A DNA stretch of 39,046 nt. Origin: CAVAWX01 sp963614215. Lineage in GTDB: Bacteria; Actinomycetota; Coriobacteriia; Coriobacteriales; QAMH01. Below, piece by piece: positions 1 through 5,854 of this stretch. A program made the translations under genes and the position numbers. Position 1 is the stretch's first letter. Each line of letters starts with the position of its first letter. A model generated the notes under the pieces. It saw only the letters and a program-made list of their open reading frames with translations, was not told the origin of the DNA and searched no databases. The stretch covers positions 1 through 39,046 of the forward strand of contig CAVECB010000016.1 of NCBI GenBank assembly GCA_963614215.1, in the 5' to 3' direction.

Positions 1-1
1 C

Positions 2-952
2 CTCGACCACAACCTTGCTTCCGTGAAGCGCGGCGTGGCCCTCACCTGCGCGATGCAGGGCGAGGTTCCCACCTACGACTTGAACTTGGACAAGGCCAAG
101 ATGTGGACGGCGGTGAGCGCCCTAGGGAGCAAAGGCGTGACCACGCTCAGCTTCGTCCATGGCAGCGAGGTTCCCGCCACGGCGGCGCTGCAGGACACGC
201 GCGTCCAGGCGGATGGCTCCGACGAGCTCGGCTGCTACTGGGACTCGAGCAGCAAGACCATCTACATCGCGTCGACAGATGCCTCCGAGTCCACGGGCAC
301 CATCTACGCGCCGCAAGACTGCAGCGAGATGTTCAAGGCATGGGACGGCTGTCTAGAAGAAGCAATTTCGAGCACGTTGACCTCGATAAACTTCGGCAAC
401 TTCGATACCAGCAAGACGACGAACATGAATGAGATGTTCTTTAACTGCCTAGCGGTGACGTCGCTGGATCTGTCAGGCTTCGACACGAGCAAGGTGACGC
501 AAATGAAGGGAACGTTCGTGTACTGCGAAGGGCTGGCAAGCGTAACTCTCGACAAATGGGATACTGGCAACGTCACGGATTTCAGTCGGATGTTTGACAC
601 GTGCTATGCGTTGACGACTCTCGACCTGACTGGTTTCGACACCGATAAGGCCACCAGCATGAGCGAGATGTTTGCTTCTTGCGAAAGCCTGGAGACGATA
701 GATATCTCCTCCTTCAGCACGGGCAGTTTGACCGACACTTACCAGATGTTCTATGGCTGCTCTGAGCTGACGACAATCTACGCGAGTTCCGCGTTCGACA
801 ACACGAACATAACGAGTTCTGACCAGATGTTTGCGATCTGCTCCGTCCTTCAGGGCGGCGCTGGAACATGCTGGGACGGGTATAACCTCGACAAGACATA
901 CGCCCGCATCGATTCCGCCACTACCCCGGGCTACTTCACCGAGAAGAAGTAG
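2..952 (+). CDS. BspA-like leucine-rich-repeat surface protein, 5'-truncated by the window edge
   Basis: The C-terminal 316 residues of a BspA/DUF285-type repeat protein. From about residue 130 there are five imperfect repeats of about 24 residues with the pattern LDLSGFDTSKVT.M..MF..C..L, typical of this family. Such proteins are usually cell-surface or secreted and bind host or bacterial partners; that role is family knowledge, not seen here. The frame is open to the left edge (LDHNLASVKRG) and the GTG at 23 has no ribosome-binding site, so the real start lies outside. The protein ends shortly after the last repeat (PGYFTEKK) with no sorting signal or membrane segment, so anchoring must come from upstream domains or a partner. 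Codon and base use are less GC-rich than the core genes to the right. A hairpin terminator follows. Confidence 0.8.
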   Translation, partial: LDHNLASVKRGVALTCAMQGEVPTYDLNLDKAKMWTAVSALGSKGVTTLSFVHGSEVPATAALQDTRVQADGSDELGCYWDSSSKTIYIASTDASESTGTIYAPQDCSEMFKAWDGCLEEAISSTLTSINFGNFDTSKTTNMNEMFFNCLAVTSLDLSGFDTSKVTQMKGTFVYCEGLASVTLDKWDTGNVTDFSRMFDTCYALTTLDLTGFDTDKATSMSEMFASCESLETIDISSFSTGSLTDTYQMFYGCSELTTIYASSAFDNTNITSSDQMFAICSVLQGGAGTCWDGYNLDKTYARIDSATTPGYFTEKK

Positions 953-982
953 CCCTGGGGCATAGGCGTCTGGCCGGGGTCC

Positions 983-1013
983 AAAAGCCGGCCGGACGCT
1001 TCGGCGGGCTTTT
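983..1013 (+). terminator. Rho-independent terminator after the BspA-like gene
   Basis: AAAAGCC (983-989) pairs with GGCTTTT (1007-1013), with an inner GCCG/CGGC stem. It lies 30 bases after the stop codon. The A-rich start and T-rich end mean it could work in both directions. Confidence 0.6.
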
Positions 1014-1419
1014 AGGCGACGCCGCCTCTACTACCGATGCGGACGGACGCGGCGACGCGTAGCCGAAACGCGTCATGGCCGTGAATGCGTGCGCGAACAT
1101 GATGTTCGCGCACCGCGTCGTCCGCTTCCCTGCGCCCATCAACTCGCTGAAGAATTGAAACGAGGACACGGAACAATTGGGGCCGGCTTTCCTGCGGTCT
1201 GGCGGTTTTCCTTCGGTTTTCTCTTTGGGTTAAGTCTCAGGACTGGGTACTGGAGCATGCTTGAGAGTATCTGCGCGGGTTGGGATTTTTCTCTATCCGC
1301 TTCACCTTCATCATAAAATGAGCACGACTGGTTTTGTTATTGGCGGGGCTTTTGATACCTGAATGTGCAGCGCCAGTAGAATGGTTGCTTACGATTGACG
1401 ATGACCGAAGGATGCGAAG
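1014..1419. other. Intergenic stretch before the AlbA_2 gene, holding a 25-bp palindrome
   Basis: No convincing gene. The only strong signal is the perfect palindrome at 1089-1113, listed separately. The last 15 bases hold the GAAGGA ribosome-binding site of the next gene. Possible -10 boxes are too weak to call. Confidence 0.5.
1089..1113. repeat. 25-bp perfect palindrome, 12-bp arms with one central base
   Basis: GTGCGCGAACAT, then G, then ATGTTCGCGCAC. It is intergenic and about 300 bases upstream of a putative DNA-binding regulator. It resembles an operator. GAAC and GTTC are separated by five bases, so it does not match the four-base spacing of the Gram-positive LexA box. Confidence 0.8.
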
Positions 1420-2910
1420 TTGGAACTTAACGAGTTCGAGAAATACAGGGAGAACAACAGGCTCGAAGCGAAGAAAGCTCTGGGGCGCGACGGCTTGGGC
1501 GAACTTCCGAAGAACATGTGGGAGACCGTTTCGGCGTTCGCCAACGAGGCGGGCGGTGTGATCCTACTCGGCGTCATCGAGGTCGGTCCAGAAAAGAAGC
1601 TTGAAGCCGTGGGGATTCCCAGGGCGAGTAAGGTTCTCGACGACTTCTGGAGCGCGGCGAATAGCAAGGACAAGCTGAGCGCGAGGTTCCTTACCGACAA
1701 ATGCGCGCGCATAGAAACCATCGAGGGCAAAGACATCATCGTCATCGAAGTTCCGCGCGTAGACCGGCACATGCGCCCCGTATATCTGGATAAGGACCTG
1801 CTGGGCAAGACTTTCCGACGCACGCACACGGGCGACCACCAGTGCAGCGAGGAAGAGGTGTTCGCGCTGATCCGCGAATCCTCCACGCAGAGCCGAGACG
1901 CCGAGGTTGCTAGGACGGCGAAGGTGGAAGAGCTCGACCGCGACACCATCACCAAATACCGCCGCCGCTTCGACTCGAAGAACGAGAACCACGTATGGGG
2001 CGAGATGGATGATTCGGCATTCCTCGCGGCCATCGGTGCCACTGCCGTGGACGAGGACGGGCAGGTCAAGCCGACCTGTGCAGGCCTGCTCATGTTCGGC
2101 GAAGAGCGCTTCATCAGGCAGGAGTTTCCGCACTACTTCCTAGACTACCGACAGGAGACCGGCGGTAACGAGCGCTGGGAAGACCGCCTCACTAGCATGT
2201 CGGGCGACTGGACCGGCAACGTGTACGACTTCTATTTCCGCGTGTACAACAAGATGAAGGCGGCTCTGAAGGTTCCCTTCAAGCTGGTGGACGGCAGCCG
2301 TGTGGACGACACGCCCGACCACGCGGCGCTGCGCGAAGCACTCGCGAACTGCCTGACCAACGCCAGCCACCAAGAGAGGCGTGGCGTGGTGTGCGTGTGG
2401 CGAGAGGACGCCTTCACCATCGCCAACCCTGGCGACTTCCGCATGCCTATAGAGGAAGCAAAGAAGCCGGGCAGCTCGGATCCCCGCAACGAGACCCTGC
2501 TGCGCATGTTCTCGATGATCGACGTGGGCGAGCGCGCGGGCAGCGGGATGGACAAGATCTTCAACGGCTGGGAGTGGGCAGGATACGGTGAGCCCGAATA
2601 CGCAATCGAGCACGACCCCGATCGCACGACGCTGACCCTGCCGCTGCGCGATTCGTCCAGTAATTCGTCCAGTGGACAAAACGACTGGACGAATGCAGCG
2701 GACAAAACGGGGGGCATCGAGGCGCGAAGGGCGACAATCGTCGATTATCTCGCCGCGCACGGGGCGTCTAGCCGTGGCGAGATCGCGGAGGCCGTGGGCT
2801 TGAAGAGGTCGTGGACGAGTAAGCTCCTGTCCGAGATGGTCGACAGCGGAACCGTTATCGCCGAGGGCACCACAAGGGACCGTCGTTTCCGCTTGAAGGA
2901 CGGGCGATGA
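1420..2910 (+). CDS. AlbA_2 / HATPase_c_4 family ATP-binding putative transcriptional regulator
   Basis: A 496-residue protein of the AlbA_2 (divergent AAA_4, Schlafen-like) family. The N-terminal AlbA_2 domain spans about residues 8-130 (ENNRLEAKKALG; FANEAGGVILLGV). A GHKL-type ATPase region follows at about 295-410, with HAALREALANCLTNASH as the Asn box and GERAGSGMDKIF as the glycine-rich motif. The C-terminus (about 435-495) looks like a winged helix. Family members are usually annotated as transcriptional regulators or RecG-like proteins; the true substrate is unknown. The start is TTG, chosen because GAAGGA lies seven bases upstream and the AlbA_2 homology begins at once. A Ser/Asn-rich linker at about residues 411-430 is encoded by a cluster of short DNA repeats (2651-2709). 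Lower GC than the core genes suggests acquisition by transfer. Confidence 0.75.
   Translation: MELNEFEKYRENNRLEAKKALGRDGLGELPKNMWETVSAFANEAGGVILLGVIEVGPEKKLEAVGIPRASKVLDDFWSAANSKDKLSARFLTDKCARIETIEGKDIIVIEVPRVDRHMRPVYLDKDLLGKTFRRTHTGDHQCSEEEVFALIRESSTQSRDAEVARTAKVEELDRDTITKYRRRFDSKNENHVWGEMDDSAFLAAIGATAVDEDGQVKPTCAGLLMFGEERFIRQEFPHYFLDYRQETGGNERWEDRLTSMSGDWTGNVYDFYFRVYNKMKAALKVPFKLVDGSRVDDTPDHAALREALANCLTNASHQERRGVVCVWREDAFTIANPGDFRMPIEEAKKPGSSDPRNETLLRMFSMIDVGERAGSGMDKIFNGWEWAGYGEPEYAIEHDPDRTTLTLPLRDSSSNSSSGQNDWTNAADKTGGIEARRATIVDYLAAHGASSRGEIAEAVGLKRSWTSKLLSEMVDSGTVIAEGTTRDRRFRLKDGR
2651..2709. repeat. Cluster of 10-11 bp direct and inverted repeats inside the AlbA_2 gene
   Basis: ATTCGTCCAGT occurs at 2651-2661 and 2663-2673, and its exact reverse complement ACTGGACGAAT at 2684-2694. 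GGACAAAACG occurs at 2674-2683 and 2700-2709. Together they encode the linker before the winged-helix domain. Confidence 0.85.
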
Positions 2911-3004
2911 GGAAATGCTTAGGTGCTCAGACTTCAAGCTGATGCTTGTGGGGAGGGCAGAGACGTAACCCCTACCTACATAAACTCATGAAGCCTCCGA
3001 GAAA

Positions 3005-3036
3005 GGGCGGCTTTCGCGCGTGGTGAAAAGCCGCCC
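3005..3036. terminator. Hairpin between the AlbA_2 gene and tRNA-Gly
   Basis: GGGCGGCTTT (3005-3014) pairs perfectly with AAAGCCGCCC (3027-3036) around a 12-base loop. It lies 14 bases past the 3' end of tRNA-Gly (minus strand) and about 95 bases after the AlbA_2 stop. It probably terminates the tRNA transcript, although the T-run is short. Confidence 0.6.
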
Positions 3037-3049
3037 TGCAGGTGCAAGA

Positions 3050-3124
3050 TGGAGCGGGTGACGGGACTCGAACCCGCGAATACCAGCTTGGGAAGCTGGG
3101 GCCTTACCACTTGGCAACACCCGC
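3050..3124 (-). tRNA. tRNA-Gly (UCC anticodon), CCA encoded
   Basis: On the minus strand the acceptor GCGGGTG pairs with CACCCGC, followed by T and an encoded CCA. The anticodon arm is CCAGC-TTCCCAA-GCTGG with anticodon TCC. The T arm is CGGGTTCGAGTCCCG. Length is 75 nt with CCA. Its 3' end faces the accessory DNA at 1-3000, the usual polarity of tRNA-targeted integration. Confidence 0.95.
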
Positions 3125-3137
3125 ATGCACGCGAGGG

Positions 3138-3146
3138 ATTCTAGCA
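3138..3146 (-). promoter_or_regulatory. Extended -10 promoter for tRNA-Gly
   Basis: The minus strand reads TG-C-TAGAAT, about 14 bases before the tRNA 5' end. I see no good -35 hexamer; the TG extension may compensate. Confidence 0.45.
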
Positions 3147-3175
3147 CACCCGCCGCGGTGCGCACGGTCGCGATG

Positions 3176-3207
3176 AAAAAGGCGCCTGCCGGCTCCGTCC
3201 GCGCCTT
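3176..3207 (-). terminator. Terminator of the trkA pair
   Basis: On the minus strand AAGGCGC (3207-3201) pairs with GCGCCTT (3185-3179) around a 15-base loop and runs into TTTTT. It lies about 57 bases after the stop of the downstream trkA gene. Confidence 0.7.
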
Positions 3208-3210
3208 GCC

Positions 3211-3234
3211 TGCGGTGCAGCCTGCGGTGCAGCC
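3211..3234. repeat. 12-bp tandem duplication after trkA
   Basis: TGCGGTGCAGCC is repeated twice with no gap, between the stop codon of the second trkA gene and its terminator. Confidence 0.85.
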
Positions 3235-3263
3235 CTGTTTTGTTTGAGCGCCTGCTGCGGCCG

Positions 3264-3929
3264 CTAGAGCTTGCGCACCAGCTCGCGGAACTCCTTTTCG
3301 GCCGAGCTTTTCACCGCAGCGATGACCTTCTCGCCCGGCATGAGCCGCGTCTTGCCGTCTATCATCACGAAATCCCCGTCGCGGATGACGGCGATGAGTT
3401 GCACGTTGCGGTCCAACCCCAGCTGTTTGACCACTGCCCCGTCGCGGTGCTTCATCCGCTCGGGCAGGCGTATCTCGACCATGACGATGTCGCCTTCGCG
3501 CAGCCCGAACACCATGCGCATGTCGCGCGTTGTGGCCTCTTCTTCGACCATGCGCGCGATAATCTCGGTCGACGACACCGGCTCGATGCCGATGGCCTTG
3601 AAGATGCGCAAGTTCTTCGGGCTGTTCACGCTGGCGATGCAGCGCGGCACGTCGAAGCCGGTCATGGCCAGCTCGCATGCGACGAGATTCTTGTCGTCGT
3701 GGCCCATCAGCGCCACGAACAAATCGGCCTCGTCCACGCCCGCGTCCAGCTGGACCGCCGAATCGCAGCCGTCGCCTTCTACAATCATGACCTCGGGCGG
3801 CAAGACCTCGGACAGGTGCTCGACGACCTCGTGGTCTTCCTCGATGACGACGATGCGGTGGTTTTGGTCGAGCATCATCGAGATGAGGAACTCGGCGGTG
3901 GTGGACCCTCCGCTTGTGACGATGAGCAT
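3264..3929 (-). CDS. TrkA-family potassium uptake regulator, second subunit (CeoC-like)
   Basis: A 221-residue RCK protein with an N-terminal Rossmann TrkA_N domain (about 1-125) and a C-terminal TrkA_C domain (about 140-215). Such proteins form cytoplasmic gating rings on Trk/Ktr-type K+ channels and sense nucleotides. It lies six bases downstream of the other trkA gene in the same direction, the paired layout known from actinobacterial ceoB-ceoC, so the two are probably co-transcribed and may hetero-oligomerise. The dinucleotide loop is odd: where the family has GxGxxG this one reads SGGSTTAE, while the acidic end of the second strand (VVIEED) is kept. Nucleotide binding may therefore be weakened or changed. 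No TrkH/TrkG membrane partner lies in the window. The ATG has AGAGG ten bases upstream. Confidence 0.85.
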   Translation of the reverse strand: MLIVTSGGSTTAEFLISMMLDQNHRIVVIEEDHEVVEHLSEVLPPEVMIVEGDGCDSAVQLDAGVDEADLFVALMGHDDKNLVACELAMTGFDVPRCIASVNSPKNLRIFKAIGIEPVSSTEIIARMVEEEATTRDMRMVFGLREGDIVMVEIRLPERMKHRDGAVVKQLGLDRNVQLIAVIRDGDFVMIDGKTRLMPGEKVIAAVKSSAEKEFRELVRKL

Positions 3930-3935
3930 GGCGCA

Positions 3936-4583
3936 TCAACCTCTCATGTAGCGGGCGAAATCGGCGAAGCTCTCGCGCGGCACGCAGGCAAGCACTATGT
4001 CGCCGTCGCGCAGCTCGGACTCGCGGGAAGGCATCATGGACGCGCCGTCGCGGTCGTAGGCCACGATGCGCGCGCCGAACTCGCGTTCGAGGGCGCCGCA
4101 TGCCACCTCGTCTTCATCCGGGGGCAGGGCCAGCGCAAAGCGGATCAGCTCGAAGTTGCCAAAAGTGTCGATGTGGCTGCCGTGGCCGGATTGGATTTTC
4201 GAGAATATCTCCTCGGCCACGAGCGTGGTGCCGCATGCGTAGTCGATGCCGAGCTTCATGTAGGTGTCCTCGCGGCGGTACTCGTAGAGGCGCGTGATGA
4301 CGTGCTCGACGCCGAAGAGCCTGCGCGCCACCTCGGCCGTCATGAGGTTGCTGTTGTCGTTGCTGGTGACGGCGGCCAAAACGTCGGCCTCTTCGACGCC
4401 GGCCTCTTCGAGCACGTCGGTGTCGTAGCCCAGCCCCTTGATTGTGCAGCCGTTGAAGTCGCGCCCGAGGCCGCGAAAGGCCTCTGCCGAGCGGTCGATG
4501 ACCGAGACGTTGTGCCCGTCTTCGGAGAGTAGCAGCGCGAGATGGCTGCCCACGCGTCCGCATCCGACCACGATGATGTTCAT
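3936..4583 (-). CDS. trkA: TrkA-family potassium uptake regulator, first subunit (CeoB-like)
   Basis: A 215-residue RCK protein with a canonical nucleotide-binding start (MNIIVVGCGRVGSHLA, the GxGxxG loop) followed by ISVIDRS-type strand 2 with its ribose-binding Asp (VSVIDRS). The TrkA_N domain covers about 1-125 and TrkA_C about 135-213. It should regulate a Trk/Ktr K+ channel from the cytoplasm in response to NAD(H) or ATP/ADP; the ligand is not determinable here. It is the first gene of a two-gene unit. The ATG is preceded by GGAAGGG at seven bases. The short intergenic region upstream (to 4767) holds a possible TACCAT -10 near 4620 but nothing firm. Confidence 0.88.
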   Translation of the reverse strand: MNIIVVGCGRVGSHLALLLSEDGHNVSVIDRSAEAFRGLGRDFNGCTIKGLGYDTDVLEEAGVEEADVLAAVTSNDNSNLMTAEVARRLFGVEHVITRLYEYRREDTYMKLGIDYACGTTLVAEEIFSKIQSGHGSHIDTFGNFELIRFALALPPDEDEVACGALEREFGARIVAYDRDGASMMPSRESELRDGDIVLACVPRESFADFARYMRG

Positions 4584-4767
4584 TGCACGCCCTTCCCGAG
4601 TGCTGCCTGTGCGCGGTTATGGTAGCGCTTTTTTCATCACGAGTGAGAAGGCGCGGATGGTGAAAAGTTGCAGGTAAAAGAAAACCGCCCGCCCCATGCG
4701 CGATGCACGAAACGGACGGTAAAGTGCCTGGCGCCGCGAGCTGCGGGCGCGAGGCGAAAAGGCAAGG

Positions 4768-4911
4768 CTACTTGGAGCTGCCGATTTTGCAGATGGTGGT
4801 GCCGCAGACGGGGCAGGTGCCCTTGGTCATCGGGCGGCCGTTTTTGGTCGTGGTCTGCTTGGGGTCGGTCATCTCTTGCTTCTTCTTGCACTTCATGCAG
4901 TAACCCTCCAT
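4768..4911 (-). CDS. Small zinc-ribbon protein (DUF5679-like)
   Basis: A 47-residue protein beginning MEGYCMKCKKK and carrying two Cys pairs, YCMKC near the N-terminus and CPVCG near the C-terminus, plus a later Cys. This spacing is a small zinc ribbon of the kind annotated as DUF5679 in actinobacteria. Function is unknown; nucleic-acid or protein binding is a guess from the fold. The start is well supported because AGGAGG lies about ten bases upstream of the ATG and homology begins with MEGYC. The open frame continues 86 codons upstream, but that part shows no family similarity. It is monocistronic between trkA and iorB. A possible -10 (TATACT, minus strand, 4994-4989) lies about 80 bases upstream. 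Confidence 0.8.
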   Translation of the reverse strand: MEGYCMKCKKKQEMTDPKQTTTKNGRPMTKGTCPVCGTTICKIGSSK

Positions 4912-5248
4912 GAAGCAACACCTCCTGTGGTTGAAATCTGACAATGTAAACGGTGCGCGGCCTCGAGTCGCCGCGCGCAGCCTTTGGCAGTATAGGGAAA
5001 CGAGAAGAAAAGAACGCGGCAATGCGGAAAAACACACAACCACGACGAACAGGGCAAAAGCGCGCCCACCCAACAGAGCGCGCGGAAACGGGCGCAGCGT
5101 ATGCGCGGAAAAGCGGGTGAACGGCCGGGAGGTCTTCACCTTCGACAAAAAGCTTGCCCGCGAACTCGACAAGCAGGTGCTTTAGCAGCGCAGCACATGC
5201 ATGAGCCGAACTGGGTTATCCGGCGAGGTCGTGCATGCGTGTTTCCTT
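4912..5248. other. Intergenic stretch between the zinc-ribbon gene and iorB
   Basis: No gene supported. It holds the ribosome-binding site and possible TATACT -10 of the zinc-ribbon gene, and a stem-loop just past the iorB stop. Frames that are open on the plus strand are Arg/Lys-rich and look non-coding. Confidence 0.5.
5194..5239 (-). terminator. Possible stem-loop at the 3' end of iorAB mRNA
   Basis: On the minus strand CGCATGCA pairs with TGCATGTG (one G-U pair), enclosing an inner GCCG/CGGC stem. It starts about ten bases after the iorB stop. No T-run follows, so it may protect the 3' end rather than terminate. Confidence 0.35.
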
Positions 5249-5854
5249 TCAGGTGAAAAACAAGGCGATGGCGGCGAGGTTGACGTCCCAGAAGCGCTCT
5301 TTCACGCGGCGCTTGACGGCGGCCTCCAGCTCTTCGCGCGAGATTTCGAGCACGCCCGCGCTGACCGCCGCGGCAAGCATCACGACGTTGGCAACCTTCG
5401 GCGTGCCCACCTGCGCGCAGGCGGCCGGCGCGTCCACCTCGACGAGATAGGCCCTGCCCTCTTCGCGCGCGTAGTGCTCGAGCCAAGCAAGCGCCTCGCG
5501 CCCGTCGTAGTCCACGCGCTGCAAGGCGGCGCTGGGGGGCTGGCTGGCCTTGGTGTTCACCACTATGGTGCCGAGCGGCTTCAGGTAGTCGATGCAGCGC
5601 AGCGCCTCGCCTGGCTCGAAAGCAATCAACACGTCGGCCGTCCCGCGCGGCACGAGCGGTGATTGGGGGCGCCCGCCGCGCACGTGGCTTGCCACCGAGC
5701 CGCCGCGCTGCGCCATGCCGATGGTCTCGGCGCATTTCACGTGCTCGCCGCGCTCCATGAGGGCGTCGGCCACGATGCGCGAGGCCAGCACGTTGCCTTG
5801 GCCGCCGACGCCGCAGATGACCAGGTCGAGGCCGTCTCGTTCACGCGCGTGCAT
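5249..5854 (-). CDS. iorB: Indolepyruvate:ferredoxin oxidoreductase beta subunit
   Basis: A 201-residue gamma-type 2-oxoacid oxidoreductase subunit (POR domain). It pairs with IorA to oxidise arylpyruvates from aromatic amino-acid transamination to aryl-acetyl-CoA, reducing ferredoxin. The start of the domain is DLVICGVGGQGNVLASR with its Gly-rich loop, followed by ETIGMAQRGGSVASHVR, characteristic of this subunit. Length is typical. The ATG at 5854 overlaps the last 14 bases of iorA and has GGAAGGAGG upstream, so it is a better start than the in-frame ATG 21 codons earlier. Tight overlap means translational coupling and a shared transcript. This fits an amino-acid-fermenting anaerobe. Confidence 0.92.
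   Translation of the reverse strand: MHARERDGLDLVICGVGGQGNVLASRIVADALMERGEHVKCAETIGMAQRGGSVASHVRGGRPQSPLVPRGTADVLIAFEPGEALRCIDYLKPLGTIVVNTKASQPPSAALQRVDYDGREALAWLEHYAREEGRAYLVEVDAPAACAQVGTPKVANVVMLAAAVSAGVLEISREELEAAVKRRVKERFWDVNLAAIALFFT

Noticed and set aside
1089..1113. LexA (SOS) box
   Set aside because: GAAC and GTTC are present, but five bases apart; the Gram-positive box needs four, and the neighbouring genes are not SOS genes.
4912..5172. Longer N-terminus for the zinc-ribbon protein
   Set aside because: The upstream 86 codons are Arg/Ser/Phe-rich without family similarity, and AGGAGG points to the ATG at 4911.
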